Shown here in pieces: positions 27,280-39,981 of a stretch of DNA of 64,000 nucleotides (positions are counted from its first letter, which is position 1; every line of letters begins with the position of its first letter). The stretch lies in assembly GCA_033239125.1 (NCBI GenBank), contig BSWB01000004.1, positions 84,451,001 to 84,515,000 of the forward strand. The letters are read 5' to 3'. Below the pieces are notes generated by a model. That model did not search any database and was not told the origin of the DNA. It saw only the letters and a program-made list of their open reading frames with translations. Source of the DNA: Fagopyrum homotropicum (taxonomy: Eukaryota; Streptophyta; Magnoliopsida; Caryophyllales; Polygonaceae). A program made the position numbers and the translations under genes.

Positions 27280-29489
27280 CCATCGTCGGGCATGACAAGG
27301 CCATCATCGGACATGAAAAGGCCATGACAATGCCACGCTCGGACATGGCGAGGCCGTCGTCGGGATGACAAGGTCATGACTTGGCAACTCTCGGACATGA
27401 CAAGGACAACGTCGGGCATGACAAGACTATGACAATGCCTCTCTCGGACATGGCGTGGCCATCGTCGGGCATGACAAAATCATCGTCTAGCATGACATGG
27501 CAACTCTCGGACATGCCCATGCCATCGTCGGGCATGACAAGGCCATCTTCGGGCATCACAAGGCCATCGTCGAGCATGGCAAGGCCAACGTCGGGCATGA
27601 AAAGGCCATCGTCGGGCATGGCAAGGCCATCGTCGGGCATGCAAGGCCATCGTCGGACATGCAAGGCCATCGTCGGGCATGACAAGGCCATCATCGGGCA
27701 TGACATGGCCATCGTCGGGCATGACCAGGCAATCATCGGGCATGGCAAGGCAAGCATCGGGTATGGCAAGGGCATCGTCGGGCATGGCAAGCCAATCGTC
27801 GGGCATGACAAGGCAACTCTCGGACATTACAAGGCCAGCGCCGGGCATGACAAGGCCAACATCGTGCATGACAAGGCCAGCGTCGGGCATGACATGGCCA
27901 TCGTCGGGCATGGCAAGCCCAACGTCAGGCATGGCAAGGCCATCATCGGGAACGCAAGGCCATCGTTGGGTATGACATTGTCATCGTCGGGTATGACAAG
28001 GCAATCGTCGGGCATGGCAAGGCCAGCGTCGGGCATGGCAAGGCCATCGTCGGGGATGACAAGGCCATCATCGGGCATGGCAAGGCCAGCGACGGGCATG
28101 GCAAGGCCATCGTCGGGCATGCCAAGGCCATCGTCTAGCATGACAAGACCATCGTCGGGCATGACAAGGCCATGGTCGGGCTTGAGAAGGTCATCGTCGG
28201 GCATGACAAAGCCTTCGTCGGGCATGGCAAGACCAGCGTCGGGGGTGGCAACGCCATCGTCGGGCATGACAAGGCCAGCTTCGGGCATGGCAAGGCCATC
28301 GTCGGGTATGACAAAGCCATCGTCGGGCATGAAAAGCCACTCTCGGACATGGCGACGCCATCGTCGGGCATGACAAGGCCATCGTTGAGCATGACAAGGC
28401 CAACGTCGGGAATGGCAAGGCTATCGTCTGGCATGACAAGGCCATCATCGGACATGAAAAGGCCTTGACAATGCCACGCTCGGACATGGCGAGGCCGTCG
28501 TCGGGATGACAAGGTCATGACTTGGAAACTCTCGGACAAGACAAGGACAACGTCGGGCATGGCATTGCCATCGTCGGGCATGAAAAGATTATGACAATGC
28601 CTCTCTCGGACATGGCGTGACCATCGTCGGGCATGACAATGCCATCGTCGGGCATGACATGGCCACTCTCGGCCATGCCCATGCCATCGTCGGGCATGAC
28701 AAGGCCATCGTCGGGCATCACAAGGCCATCGTCGAGCATGACAAGGCCAGCGTCGGGCATGAAAAGGCCATCGTCGGGCATGGCAAGGCCATCGTCGGGC
28801 GTGCAAGGCCATCGTCGGACATGCAAGGCCATCGTCGGGCAAGACAGGGCCATCGTCGGGCATGACGTGGCCATCGTCGGGCATGACCAGGCAATCGTCG
28901 GGCATGGCAAGGCAAGCGTCGTGTATGGCAAGGGCATCGTCGGGCATGGCAAGGCAATCGTCGGGCATGACAAGGCAACTCTCGGACATTACAAGGCCAG
29001 CGCCGGGCATGACAAGGCCAACGTCGTGCATGACAAGGCCAGCGTCGGGCATGACAAGGCCATCGTCGGCCATGGCAAGCCCAACGTCGGGCATGGCAAG
29101 GCCATCGTCGGAACGCAAGGCCATCGTCGGGCATGACATGGTCATCGTCGGGTATGACAAGGCAATCGTCGGGCATGGCAAGGCCAGCGTCGGGTATGGC
29201 AAGGCCATCGTCGGGGATGACAAGGCCAGCATCGGGGGTGGCAACGCCATCGTCGGGCATGACAAGGCCAGCTTCGGGCATGGCAAAGCCAGCGACGGGC
29301 ATGGCAAGGCCATCGTCGGGCATGCCAAGGCCATCATCTAGCATGACAAGACCATCGTCGGGCATGACAAGGCCATGGTCGGGCTTGAGAAGGTCATCGT
29401 CGGGCATGACAAAGCCTTTGTCGGGCATGGCAAGGCCTGCGTCGGGGGTGGAAACGCCATCGTCGGGCATGACAAGGCCAGCTACGGGC

Positions 29490-30378
29490 ATGACCAGGCA
29501 ATCGTCGGGCATGGCAAGGCAATCGTCGGGTATGGCCAAGGCATCGTCGAGCATGGCAAGGCAATCCTCGGGCATGACAAGGCAACTCTCGGACATTACA
29601 AGGCCAGCGCCAGGCATGCAAGGCCAACGTCGGGCATGACAAGGCCAACGTCGGTAATTGACAAGGCCATCGTCGGGCATCGCAAGCCCAACGACAGGCA
29701 TGACCAGGCCATCGTCGGGAACGCAAGGCCATCGTCGGGCATGACATGGTCATCGTCGGGTATGACAAGGCAATCGTCGGGCATGGCAAGGCTAGCGTCG
29801 GGCATGGCAAGGCCAGCGTCGGGCATGGCAAGGCCAGCGTCGGGCATCACAAGGCCATCGTCGGGCATGGCAAGGCCGGCGTCGGGCATGGCAAGGCCGG
29901 CGTCGGGCATGGCAAGGCCATCGTCCGACACGCCAAGGCCATCATCGGGCATGACAAGGCCATCGTCGGGCATGACGTGGCCATCTTCGGGCATGGCAAG
30001 GCCATCGTCGGGCATGGCAAGGCTAGCGTCGGGCATGGCAAGGCCACCGTCGGGCATGACAAGGCCACCGTCGGACATGGCAAGGTCATCTTCGGGCATG
30101 TCAAGGCCATCGTCGGGCATGACAATGCCATCGTCGGGCATGACAAGGCCATCGTCGAGCATGACAAGGCCAGCGTCGGGAATGGCAAGGCTATCGTCTG
30201 GCATGCAAGGCCAACGTCGGGCATGACAAGGCCATCATCGGGCATGACAAGGCCATTGTCGGGCATGCCATGGCCATCGTCCGGCATGACAAGGGCATAG
30301 TCGGCCATGGCAAGGCCAGCGTCGGGAATGGCAAGGCCAGCTTCGGGCATGGCAAGGCCAGCGTCGGGCATGGGAAGG
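29490..30378. repeat. duplicated block with GGTAATTG monomer, copy 2
   Basis: Partner of 26,390-27,279. It ends near 30,378, after which a short internal repeat of CGTCCGACACGCCATGGCC-type monomers precedes the 7,564-bp-spaced duplication that begins at 30,479. Confidence 0.75.
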
Positions 30379-30478
30379 CCATCGTCCGACACGCCATGGC
30401 CATCGTCCGGCATGACAAGGGCATAGTCGGCCATGGCAAGGCCAGCGTCGGCCATGGCAAGGCCAGCGTCGGGAATGG

Positions 30479-33154
30479 CAAGGCCATCGTCGGGCATGCC
30501 AAGGCCATCGTCTAGCATGACAAGACCATCGTCGGGCATGACAAGGCCATGGTCGGGCTTGAGAAGGTCTTCGTCGGGCATGACAAAGCCTTCGTCGGGC
30601 ATGGCAAGGCCAGCGTCGGGGGTGGCAACGCCATCGTCGGGCATGGCAAGGCCAGCTTCGGGCATGGCAAAGCCAGCGACGGGCATGGCAAGGCCATCGT
30701 CGGGCATGCCAAGGCCATCGTCTAGCATGACAAGACCATCGTCGGGCATGACAAGGCCATGGTCGGGCTTGAGAAGGTCATCGTCGGGCATGACAAAGCC
30801 TTTGTCGGGCATGGCAAGGCCTGCGTCGGGGGTGGAAACGCCATCGTCGGGCATGACAAGGCCAGCTTCGGGCATGGCAAGGCCATCGTCGGGTATGACA
30901 AAGCCATCGTCGGGCATGAAAAGCCATTCTCGGACATGGCGACGCCATCGTCGGGCATGACAAGGCCAACGTCGCGCATGCCAAGGTTATGACAATGCAA
31001 CTCTCGGACATGACAAGGACATCGTCGGGCATGGCAAGGCAATCGTCGGACATGACAAGGCAACTCTCGGACATGACCATGCCATCGTCGGGAATGACAA
31101 TGCCATTGTCGGGCATGACAAGGCAACTCTCGGACATGACCATGCCATCGTCGGGCATGACAATGCCATCGTCGGGCATGACAATGCCATCGTCGGGCAT
31201 GACAAGGTCATCGTCGAGCATGACAAGGCCAGCGTCGGGAATGGCAAGGCTATCGTCTGGCATGCAAGGCCAACGTCGGGCATGACAAGGCCATCATCGG
31301 GCATGACAAGGCCATGGTCGGGCATGACATGGCCATCGTCGGGCATGACAAGGGCATAGTCGGCCATGGCAAGGCCATCGTCGGGCATGGCAAGGCCAGC
31401 GTCGGGCATGGCAAGGCCACCGTCGGGCATGGCAAGGCCAGCATCGGGCATGACAAGGCCATCGTTGGGCATGACAAGGCCATCATCGGACATGAAAAGG
31501 CCATGACAATGCCACGCTCGGACATGACGAGGCCGTCGTCGGGATGACAAGGTCATGACTTGGCAACTCTCGGACATGACAAGGACAACGTCGGGCATGG
31601 CATTGCCATCGTCGGGCATGAAAAGATTATGACAATGCCTCTCTCGGACATGACAATGCCATCGTCGGGCATGACATGGCCACTCTCGGATATGCCCATG
31701 CCATCGTCGGGCATGACAAGGCCATCGTCGGGCATCACAAGGCCATCGTCGAGCATGACAAGGCCAGCGTCGGGCATGAAAAGGCCATCGTCGGGCATGG
31801 CAAGGCCATCGTCGGGCATGCAAGGCCATCGTCGGACATGCAAGGCCATCGTCGGGCATGAAAGGGCCATCGTCGGGCATGACGTGGCCATCGTCGGGCA
31901 TGACCAGGCAATCGTCAGGCATGGCAAGGCAAGCGTCGTGTATGGCAAGGGCATCGTCGGGCATGGCAAGGCAATCGTCGGGCTTGACAAGGCAACTCTC
32001 GGACATTACAAGCCCAGCGCCGGGCATGACAAGGCCAACGTCGGGCATGACAAGGCCAGCGTCGGGCATGACAAGGCCATCGTCGGCCATGGCAAGCCCA
32101 ACGTCGGGCATGGCAAGGCCATCGTCTGGAACGCGAGGCCATCGTTGGGCATGACATGGTCATCGTCGGGTATGACAAGTAAATCGTCGGGCATGGCAAG
32201 GCCAGCGTCGGGTATGGCATGGCCATCGTCGGGGATGACAAGGCCAGCGTCGGGGGTGGCAACGCCATCGTCGGGCATGACAAGGCCAGCTTCGGGCATG
32301 GCAAAGCCAGCGACAGGCATAACAAGGCCATCGTCGGGCATGCCAAGGCCATCGTCTAGCATGAAAAGACCATCGTCGGGCATGACAAGGCCATGGTCGG
32401 GCTTGAGAAGGTCATCGTCGGGCATGACAAAGCCTTTGTCGGGCATGGCAAGGCCTGCGTCGGGGGTGGAAACGCCATCGTCGGGCATGACAAGGCCAGC
32501 TTCGGGCATGGCAAGGCCATCGTCGGGTATGACAAAGCCATCGTCGGGCATGAAAAGCCATTCTCGGACATGGCGACGCCATCGTCGGGCATGACAAGGC
32601 CAACGTCGCGCATGCCAAGGTTATGAAAACGCAACTCTCGGACATGACAAGGACATCGTCGGGCATGGCAAGGCAATCGTCGGGCATGACAAGGCAACTC
32701 TCGGACATGACCATGCCATCGTCGGGCATGACAATGCCATCGTCGGGCATGACAAGGCAACTCTCGGACATGACCATGCCATCGTCGGGCATGACAATGC
32801 CATCGTCGGGCATGACAATGCCATCGTCGGGCATGACAAGGCCATCGTCGAGCATGACAAGGCCAGCGTCGGGAATGGCAAGGCTATCGTCTGGCATGAC
32901 AAGGCCATCGTCGGGCATGACATGGCCATCGTCGGGCATGACCAGGCAATCGTCGGGCATGGCAAGGCAAGCGTCGGGTATGGCAAGGGCATCGTCGGGC
33001 ATGGCAAGGCAATCCTCGGGCATGACAAGGCAACTCTCGGACATTACAAGGCCAGCGCCAGGCATGACAAGGCCAACGTCGGGCATGACAAGGCCAGCGT
33101 CGGGCATGACAAGGCCATCGTCGGGCATCGCAAGCCCAACGTCGGGCATGACAA
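30479..33154. repeat. segmental duplication, copy 2 (partner at 22,915)
   Basis: Second copy of 22,915-25,590 at offset 7,564. It ends just before the change from domain A to domain B. After 33,154 the partner continues into GGAACGCAAGGCC while this copy continues with GGCATGACAAGGCC monomers. Confidence 0.8.
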
Positions 33155-33840
33155 GGCCAGCGTCGGGCATGACAAGGCGATCGTCGGGCATGACATGGTC
33201 ATCGTCGGGTATGCCAAGGCAATCGTCGGGCATGGCAAGGCCAGCGTCGGGCATGGCAAGGCCATCGTCGGGGATGACAAGGCCATTGTCGGGCATGGCA
33301 AGGCTAGCGTCGGGCATGGCAAGGCCATCGTCGGGCATGCCAAGGCTAGTTCGGGTATGGCAAGGCCATCGTCGGGTATGACAAGGCCATCATTGGGCAT
33401 GACAATGCCACTCTCGGACAGGGCGAGGTCATCGTCGGGCATGACAAGGCCAGCGTCGGGCATGACAAGGTCATGACAACGCAACTCTCGGACATGACAA
33501 GGACATCCTCGGGCATGGCAACGCCAGCGTCGGGAATGACAAGGCCATGTCAAGGCCACTCTCGGACATAACAAGGCCAGCGCCGCGCATGACAAGGCCA
33601 GCGTTGGGCATGACAAGGCCAACGTCGGGCATGACAAGGCCATCGTCGGGCACGCAAGGCCATTGTCGGGCATGACAAGGCCATCGTCGGGCATGACATG
33701 GCCATCGTCAGGAAAGACAAGGCAATCGTCGGGCATGACAAGGCCAGCGTCGGGCATGGCAAGGCCCTCGTTGGGAATGACAAGGCCAACGTCGGGCATG
33801 ACAAGGTCATGACAAGGCAACTCTCAGACATGACAAGGAC

Positions 33841-36800
33841 AGCGTGGGGCATGGCAAGGCCATCGTCGGGCATGACAAGGCCAGCGTCGGGCATGAAAAG
33901 GCAACTCTCGGACATGACCATGCCATCGTCGGGCATGACAAGGCCATGGTCGGGCATGACAAGGCCAGCGTCGCGCATGAAAAGGCCATCATCTGGCATG
34001 GCAATGCCAGCGTCAGGCTTGGCAAGGCCATCGTAGGGCATGCAAAGCCATCATCGAGCATTCAAAGCCATCGTCGGGCATTACAAAGCCATCGTCGGGC
34101 ATGACAAGGCAATCGTCGGGCATGGCAAGGCCATGACAAGGCCACTCTCGGACATGGCAAGGCCATCGTCGGGCATGGCAAGGCCTTGACGATGCCACTC
34201 TCGGACATGGCGAGACCATCGACGGGCATGACAAGGTCATGACAAGGGAACTCTCGGACATGACAAGGACAGCGTCGGGCATGGTAAAGCCATCGTCGGG
34301 CATGACTAAGCCATGAAAATGCCTCTCTCGGACATGGCGTGGCCATCGTCGGGCATTTAAGGCCATGACAATGCCACTCTCCGACATGGCGAGGCCATCG
34401 TCGAGCATGACAAGGCCATGGTCGGGCTTGACTAGGGCATCGTCGGGCATGAAAAGGCCATCGTCGGGCATGGCAAGGCCAGCGTCGGGCATTGCAACGC
34501 CATCGTCTGGCATGACGAGGCTAGCTTCGGGCATGACAAGGCCATCTTCGGTATGAAAAGGCCATCGTCGGGCATGACAATGCCACTTTCGGACATGGCG
34601 AGGCCATCGTCGGTCATGACAAGGCCAGCGTCAAGCATGACAAGGTCATGACAACGCAACTCTTGGACATGACAAGGACATCGTCGGGCATGACAAGGCC
34701 ATCGTCGGGCATGGCAAGGCAAGCGTCGGGCATGAAAGGGCAAGCGTCGGGCATGACAAGGCAACTTTCGGACATGGCAAGGCATCGTAGGGCATGGCAA
34801 GGCCTTGACAATGCCACTCTCGGACATGGCAAGGCCATCGTCGGGCATGACAAGGTAATGACAAGGCAACCTTCGGAAATAACAAGGACAGCGTCGGGCA
34901 TGGCAAGGCCATTGTCGAGCATGACAAGGTCATGACAATCCCACTCTCGGACATGGTGAGGCCATCGTCAGGCATGACAAGGCTGCGTCGAGCATGACAA
35001 GGCAACTCTCGGACATGACCATTCCATCGTCGAGCATGACAATACCCTGGTCGGGCTTTACAAGGCCATCGTCGGGCAAGACAAGGCCAGCGTCGGGCAT
35101 GAAAAGGCCATCGTTGGGCAAGGCAAGGCCAACGTCGGGCATGGTAAGGCCATCGTCGGGCATTCCAGGCCATTGTCGGGCATGACAAAGCCATCGTCGG
35201 GCATGACAAGACAAGCGTCGGGCATGACAAGGCCATGACAAGGTAACTCTCGGACATGGCAAGGCCATCGTCGGGCATGTCAAGGCCATGACAATGCCAC
35301 TCTCGGACATAGCGAGGCCGTCGTCGGGCATGACAAGGTCATGACAAGGCAACTCTCGGACATGACAAGGACAGCGTCGGGCATGGAAAGACCATCGTCG
35401 GGCATCAAAAGGACATGATAATGCCTCTCTCGGAAATGGCGTGGCATTCGTTGGGCATGACAAGGCCATCGTCGGGCATGACAAGGCAAATCTCAGACAT
35501 GACCATGCTATCGTCGGGCATGACAATGCCATCATCGGGCATGACAAGGCCATCGTCGGGCATGACAAGGCCAACGTCGGGCATGAAAAGGCCATCGTAG
35601 GGCATGGCAAGGCCATCATCGGTCATGGTAAGGCCATCGTCGGGCATGCAAGGCCATCGTCACGCATGACATCGTCGGGCATGACAAGGCCATCGTCGGA
35701 CATGACATGGCTATCGTCGGGCATGACAAGACAATCGTCGGGCATGGCAAGGTCAGCGTCGGGCATGGCAAGACCATCATCGGGCATGACAACGTCATGA
35801 AAAGGCAACTCTCGGACATGACCATGCCATCGTCAGGCATGACAAGGCCAGCGTCGGGCATGACAAGGCCAGCGTCGGGCATGACAAGGCGATCGTCGGG
35901 CATGGCAAGGCCATCGTCGGGCATGCCAAGGCCATCGTCGGGCATGACAAGGCCATGGTCGGGCTTGAAAAGGTCATCGTCGGGCATGACAAGGCCATCG
36001 TCGAGCATGGCAAGGCTAGCGTCGGGCATGCTCACGCCATCGTCGGGCATGACAAGGCTAGTTCGGGTATGGCAAGGCCATCGTCGGGTATGACAAGGCC
36101 ATCATTGGGCATGACAATGCCACTCTCGGACATGGCGAGGTCATCGTCGGGCATGACAAGGCCAGCGTCGGGCATGACAAGGTCATGACAACGCAACTCT
36201 CGGACATGACAAGGACATCCTCGGGCATGGCAAGGCTTTCGTCGGGCATGACAAGGCAACTCTCGGATATGACCATGCCATCGTCGGGCATGACAATGCC
36301 ATCGTTGGGCATGACAAGGCCATCGTCGAGCATGACAAGGACAACGCCGGGCATAAAAAAGCCATCGTCGGGCATGGCAAGGCCAACGTCGGGCATGGCA
36401 AGGCCATGGTCGGGCATGCAAGGCCATCGTCGGGCATGACAAGGCCAGCGTCAGGCATAAAAAGTTCATCGTCGGCCATGGCAAGGCCAGCGTCGGGCAT
36501 GGCAAGGTCATTGTCGGGCATGACAAGGCCATCATCGGGCATGAAAAGGCCATGACCATGCCACTCTCGGACATGGCGAGGCCGTCGTCGGGCATGACCT
36601 TGGCAACTTTCGGACATGACAAGGACAACGTCGGGCATGGCATAGCCATCGTCGGGCATGACACGGCTATGACAATGCCACTCTCGGACATGTCGAGGCC
36701 ATCGTCGGGCATGCAAGGCTATCGTCGGGCATGACAAGGCCCTCGTCAGGCATGAGAAGACCCTCGTCGGGCATTACATGGCCATCGTCAGGCATAAAAA

Positions 36801-37080
36801 GGCAATCGTCGGGCATGGCAAGGCCAGCGTCGGGCATGGCAAGGCCATCGTCGGGCATGACAAGGCCAGCGTCGGGCATGACGAGGTCATGACAAGGCAA
36901 CTCTCGGACATGACCATACCATCGTCGGGCGTGACAAGGCCAACTTTGGGCATGACAAGCCCAACGTCGGGCATGACAAGGCCATCGTCGGGCATGGCAA
37001 GGCTGGCGTCGGGCATTGTAAGGCCATCGTCGGGCACACCAAGGCCATCGTCGGGCATGACAAGGCAATCGTCGGGCATG
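33841..37080. repeat. domain B segmental duplication, copy 1 (partner at 43,097)
   Basis: Aligns with 43,097-47,100. The offset is 9,256 up to about 35,080, then 10,023 (35,415/45,438), because the partner has an extra tandem segment. Later it falls to about 9,949 through missing monomers in the partner. Shared rare strings include GTGGGGCATGG at 33,845/43,101, GGGCATTTAAGGCCATGAC and CTTCGGTATGAAAAGG or its CGTCGG variant. Confidence 0.75.
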
Positions 37081-37083
37081 ACA

Positions 37084-38866
37084 TGACAAGATCATCATCG
37101 GGCATGACATGGCGAGGCCCTCGTCGGGCATGACAAGGCCAGTGTCGAGCATGACAAGGTCCGGACAAGGACATCGTCGGGCATGGCAAGGCCATCGTCG
37201 GGCATGACAAGGCCATAACAATGCCACTCTCGGATATGACAAGGCCATCGTCGTGCATGGCAAGGCCTGCGTCGGGAATGACAAGGACATGTCATGGCCA
37301 CTCTCACCCATGACAAGGCCAGCGTCGGGCATGACAAGTCCAGCGTCGGGCAAGAGAAGGCCAGCGTCGGGCATGACAAGGCCATCATCGGGCATGGAAA
37401 GGCCATCGTCGGGCACGCAAGGCCATCGTCGGGCATGACAAGGCCATCGTCGGGCATGACATGGCCATCGTCGGGAATGACAAGGTAATCGTAGGGCATG
37501 GCAAGGCCAGCGTCGGGCATGGCAAGGCCATCGTCGGGCATGACAAGGCCAACGTCGGCCATGACAAGGTCATGACAAGGCAAGTCTCGGACATGGCAAG
37601 GACAGCGTCAGGCGTGGCAAGGCCATCGTCTTGCATGACAAGGCCTGTGTCGGGCATGGCAAGGACATCGTCGGGCATGACAAGGCCAGCGTCGGGCATG
37701 ACGAGGTCATGACAAGGCAACTCTCGGACATTACCATACCATCGTCGGGCATGACAAGGCCAACTCTGGGCTTGACAAGCCCAGCGTTGGGCATGACAAG
37801 GCCATCGTCGGGTATGGCAAGGCCGGCTTCGGGCATTGTAAGGCCATCGTCGAGCACACCAAGGCCATCGTCGGGCATGATAAGGCCATCGTCGGGCAAG
37901 ACATGGCCATCTTCGGGCATGACAACGCCATCGTCAGGAATGGAAAGGCCATCGTCGGGCATGACAAGGCCAACGTCAGGCATGGCAAGGCCATCGTCAG
38001 GCATGGCAAGGCCATCGTCGGGCTTGACAAAGCCATGACAATGCCACTCTTGGACATGACAAGGCCATAGTCGGGCATGGCAAGGCCAGCGTCGGGAATG
38101 ACAAGGCCATGTCAAGGCCACTCTCGGACATGACAAGGCTAGTGCCGGGCATGACAATCCCAGCGTCGGGCAAGACAAGGCCAGCGTCGGGCATGAGAAG
38201 GCCATCATCGGGCATGGAAATGCCATCGTCGGGCAGGCAAGGCCATCGTCGGGCATGACAAGGCCATCGTGGGGCATGACATGGCCATCGTCAGGAATGA
38301 CAAGGCAATCGTAGGGCATGACAAGGCCAGCGACGGGCATGGCAAGGCCATCGTCGGGCAAGACAAGGCCAGCGTCGGGCATGACAAGGTCATGACAAGG
38401 CAACTCTCGGACATGACAAGGACAGCGTTGGGCATGGCAAGGCCATCGTCGGGCATGACAAGGCCAGTGTCGGGAATGGGAAGGCCATCGTCGGGCATGA
38501 CGAAGCCATCGTCGGGCATGACATGGCCATCGTCAAGAATGACAAGGTAATCGTTGGGAATGGCAAGGCTAGCGTCGGGCATAGCAAGGCCATCGTCGGG
38601 CATGACAAGGCCATCGTCGAGCATGGCAAGGCCAGCGTCGGGCATAGCAAGGCCATCGTCGGGCATGACAAGGCCATCGTCGGGCATGTCAAGGCCAGCG
38701 TCGGGCATGGCAAGGCCAACGTCGGGCCTGAAAAGACCATCGTCGGGCATGACAAGGCCATGGTCGGGCTTGAGAAGGTCATTGTCGGGCATTACAAGGC
38801 CTTCGTCGGGCATGGCAAGGCCAGCTTCGGGGATGGCAACGCCATCGTCGGGCATGACAAGGCCAT
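37084..38866. repeat. 2.9-kb-spaced domain B repeat, copy 1
   Basis: Aligns with 39,982-41,785 at offset 2,898 rising to 2,919 after one extra monomer (37,253/40,151, 37,570/40,489, 38,269/41,188, 38,523/41,442). It begins at ACAAGATCATCATCGGGCAT and ends where the partner turns to AAGGCCAATTTTGGGC. Confidence 0.7.
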
Positions 38867-39981
38867 CGTCGAGCATGACAAGGACAACGCCGGGCATAAA
38901 AAGCCATCGTCGGGCATGGCAAGGCCAACGTCGGGAATGGCAAGGCCATGGTCGGGCATGCAAGGCCATAGTCGGGCATGACAAGGCCACCGTCGGGCAT
39001 AAAAAGTCCATCGTCGGCCATGGCAAGGCCAACGTCGGGCATGGCAAGGCCATTTTCGGGCATGACAAGGCAATCATCGGGCATGAAAAGGCCATGACCT
39101 TGCCACTCTCGGACATGGCGAGGCCGTCGTCGGGCATGACAAGGTCATGACTTGGCAACTTTCGGACATGACAAGGACAACGTCGGGCATGGCATAGCCT
39201 CGTCGGGCATGACACGGCTATGACAATGCCACTCTCGGACATGTCGAGGCCATCGTCGGGCATGCAAGGCTATCGTCGGGCATGACAAGGCCCTCGTCAG
39301 GCATGAGAAGACCCTCGTCGGGCATGACATGGCCATCGTCAGGCATAAAAAGGCAATCGTCGGGCATGGCAAGGCCAGCGTCGGGCATGGCAAGGCCATC
39401 GTCGGGCATGACAAGGCCAGCGTCGGGCATGACGAGGTCATGACAAGGCAACTCTCGGACATGACCATACCATCGTCGGGCGTGACAAGGCCAACTTTGG
39501 GCATGACAAGCCCAACGTCGGGCATGACAAGGCCATCGTCGGGCATGGCAAGGCTGGCGTCGGGCATTGTAAGGCCATCGTCGGGCACACCAAGGCCATC
39601 GTCGGGCATGACAAGGCAATCGTCGGGCATGACATGTCAAGATCATCATCGGGCATGACATGGCGAGGCCCTCGTCGGGCATGACAAGGCCAGTGTCGAG
39701 CATGACAAGGTCCGGACAAGGACATCGTCGGGCATGGCAAGGGCATCGTCGGGCATGACAAGGCCAACGTCGGGCATGATGAGGTCATGACAAGGCAACT
39801 CTCGGACATGACCATACCATCGTCGGGCATGACAAGGCCAACTTTGGGCATGACAAGCCCAACGTCGGGCATGACAAGGCCATCGTCGGGCATGGCAAGG
39901 CTGGTGTCGGGCATTGTAAGGCCATCGTCGGGCACACCAAGGCCATCGTCGGGCATGACAAGGCAATCGTCGGGCATGACA

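Larger units (their letters stand above)
1..33343. repeat. satellite domain A (TCTAG-marked higher-order repeats)
   Basis: Left part of the array, defined by marker monomers: GCCATCGTCTAGCATGACA, GGGCTTGAGAAGGTCATC, GGGGGTGGAAACGCC, and CGCAAGCCCAACGTCGGG. The TCTAG marker occurs near 2,811, 3,014, 4,073, 5,518, 5,728, 6,724, 6,934, 9,157, 9,367, 13,204, 13,414, 14,473, 17,764, 20,534, 20,744, 21,740, 21,950, 22,946, 23,156, 24,790, 25,785, 28,133, 30,510, 30,720 and 32,354. Recurring spacings are 210, 996, 1,059, 1,206 and 1,634 bp. The marker is absent from the array to the right. Confidence 0.85.
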
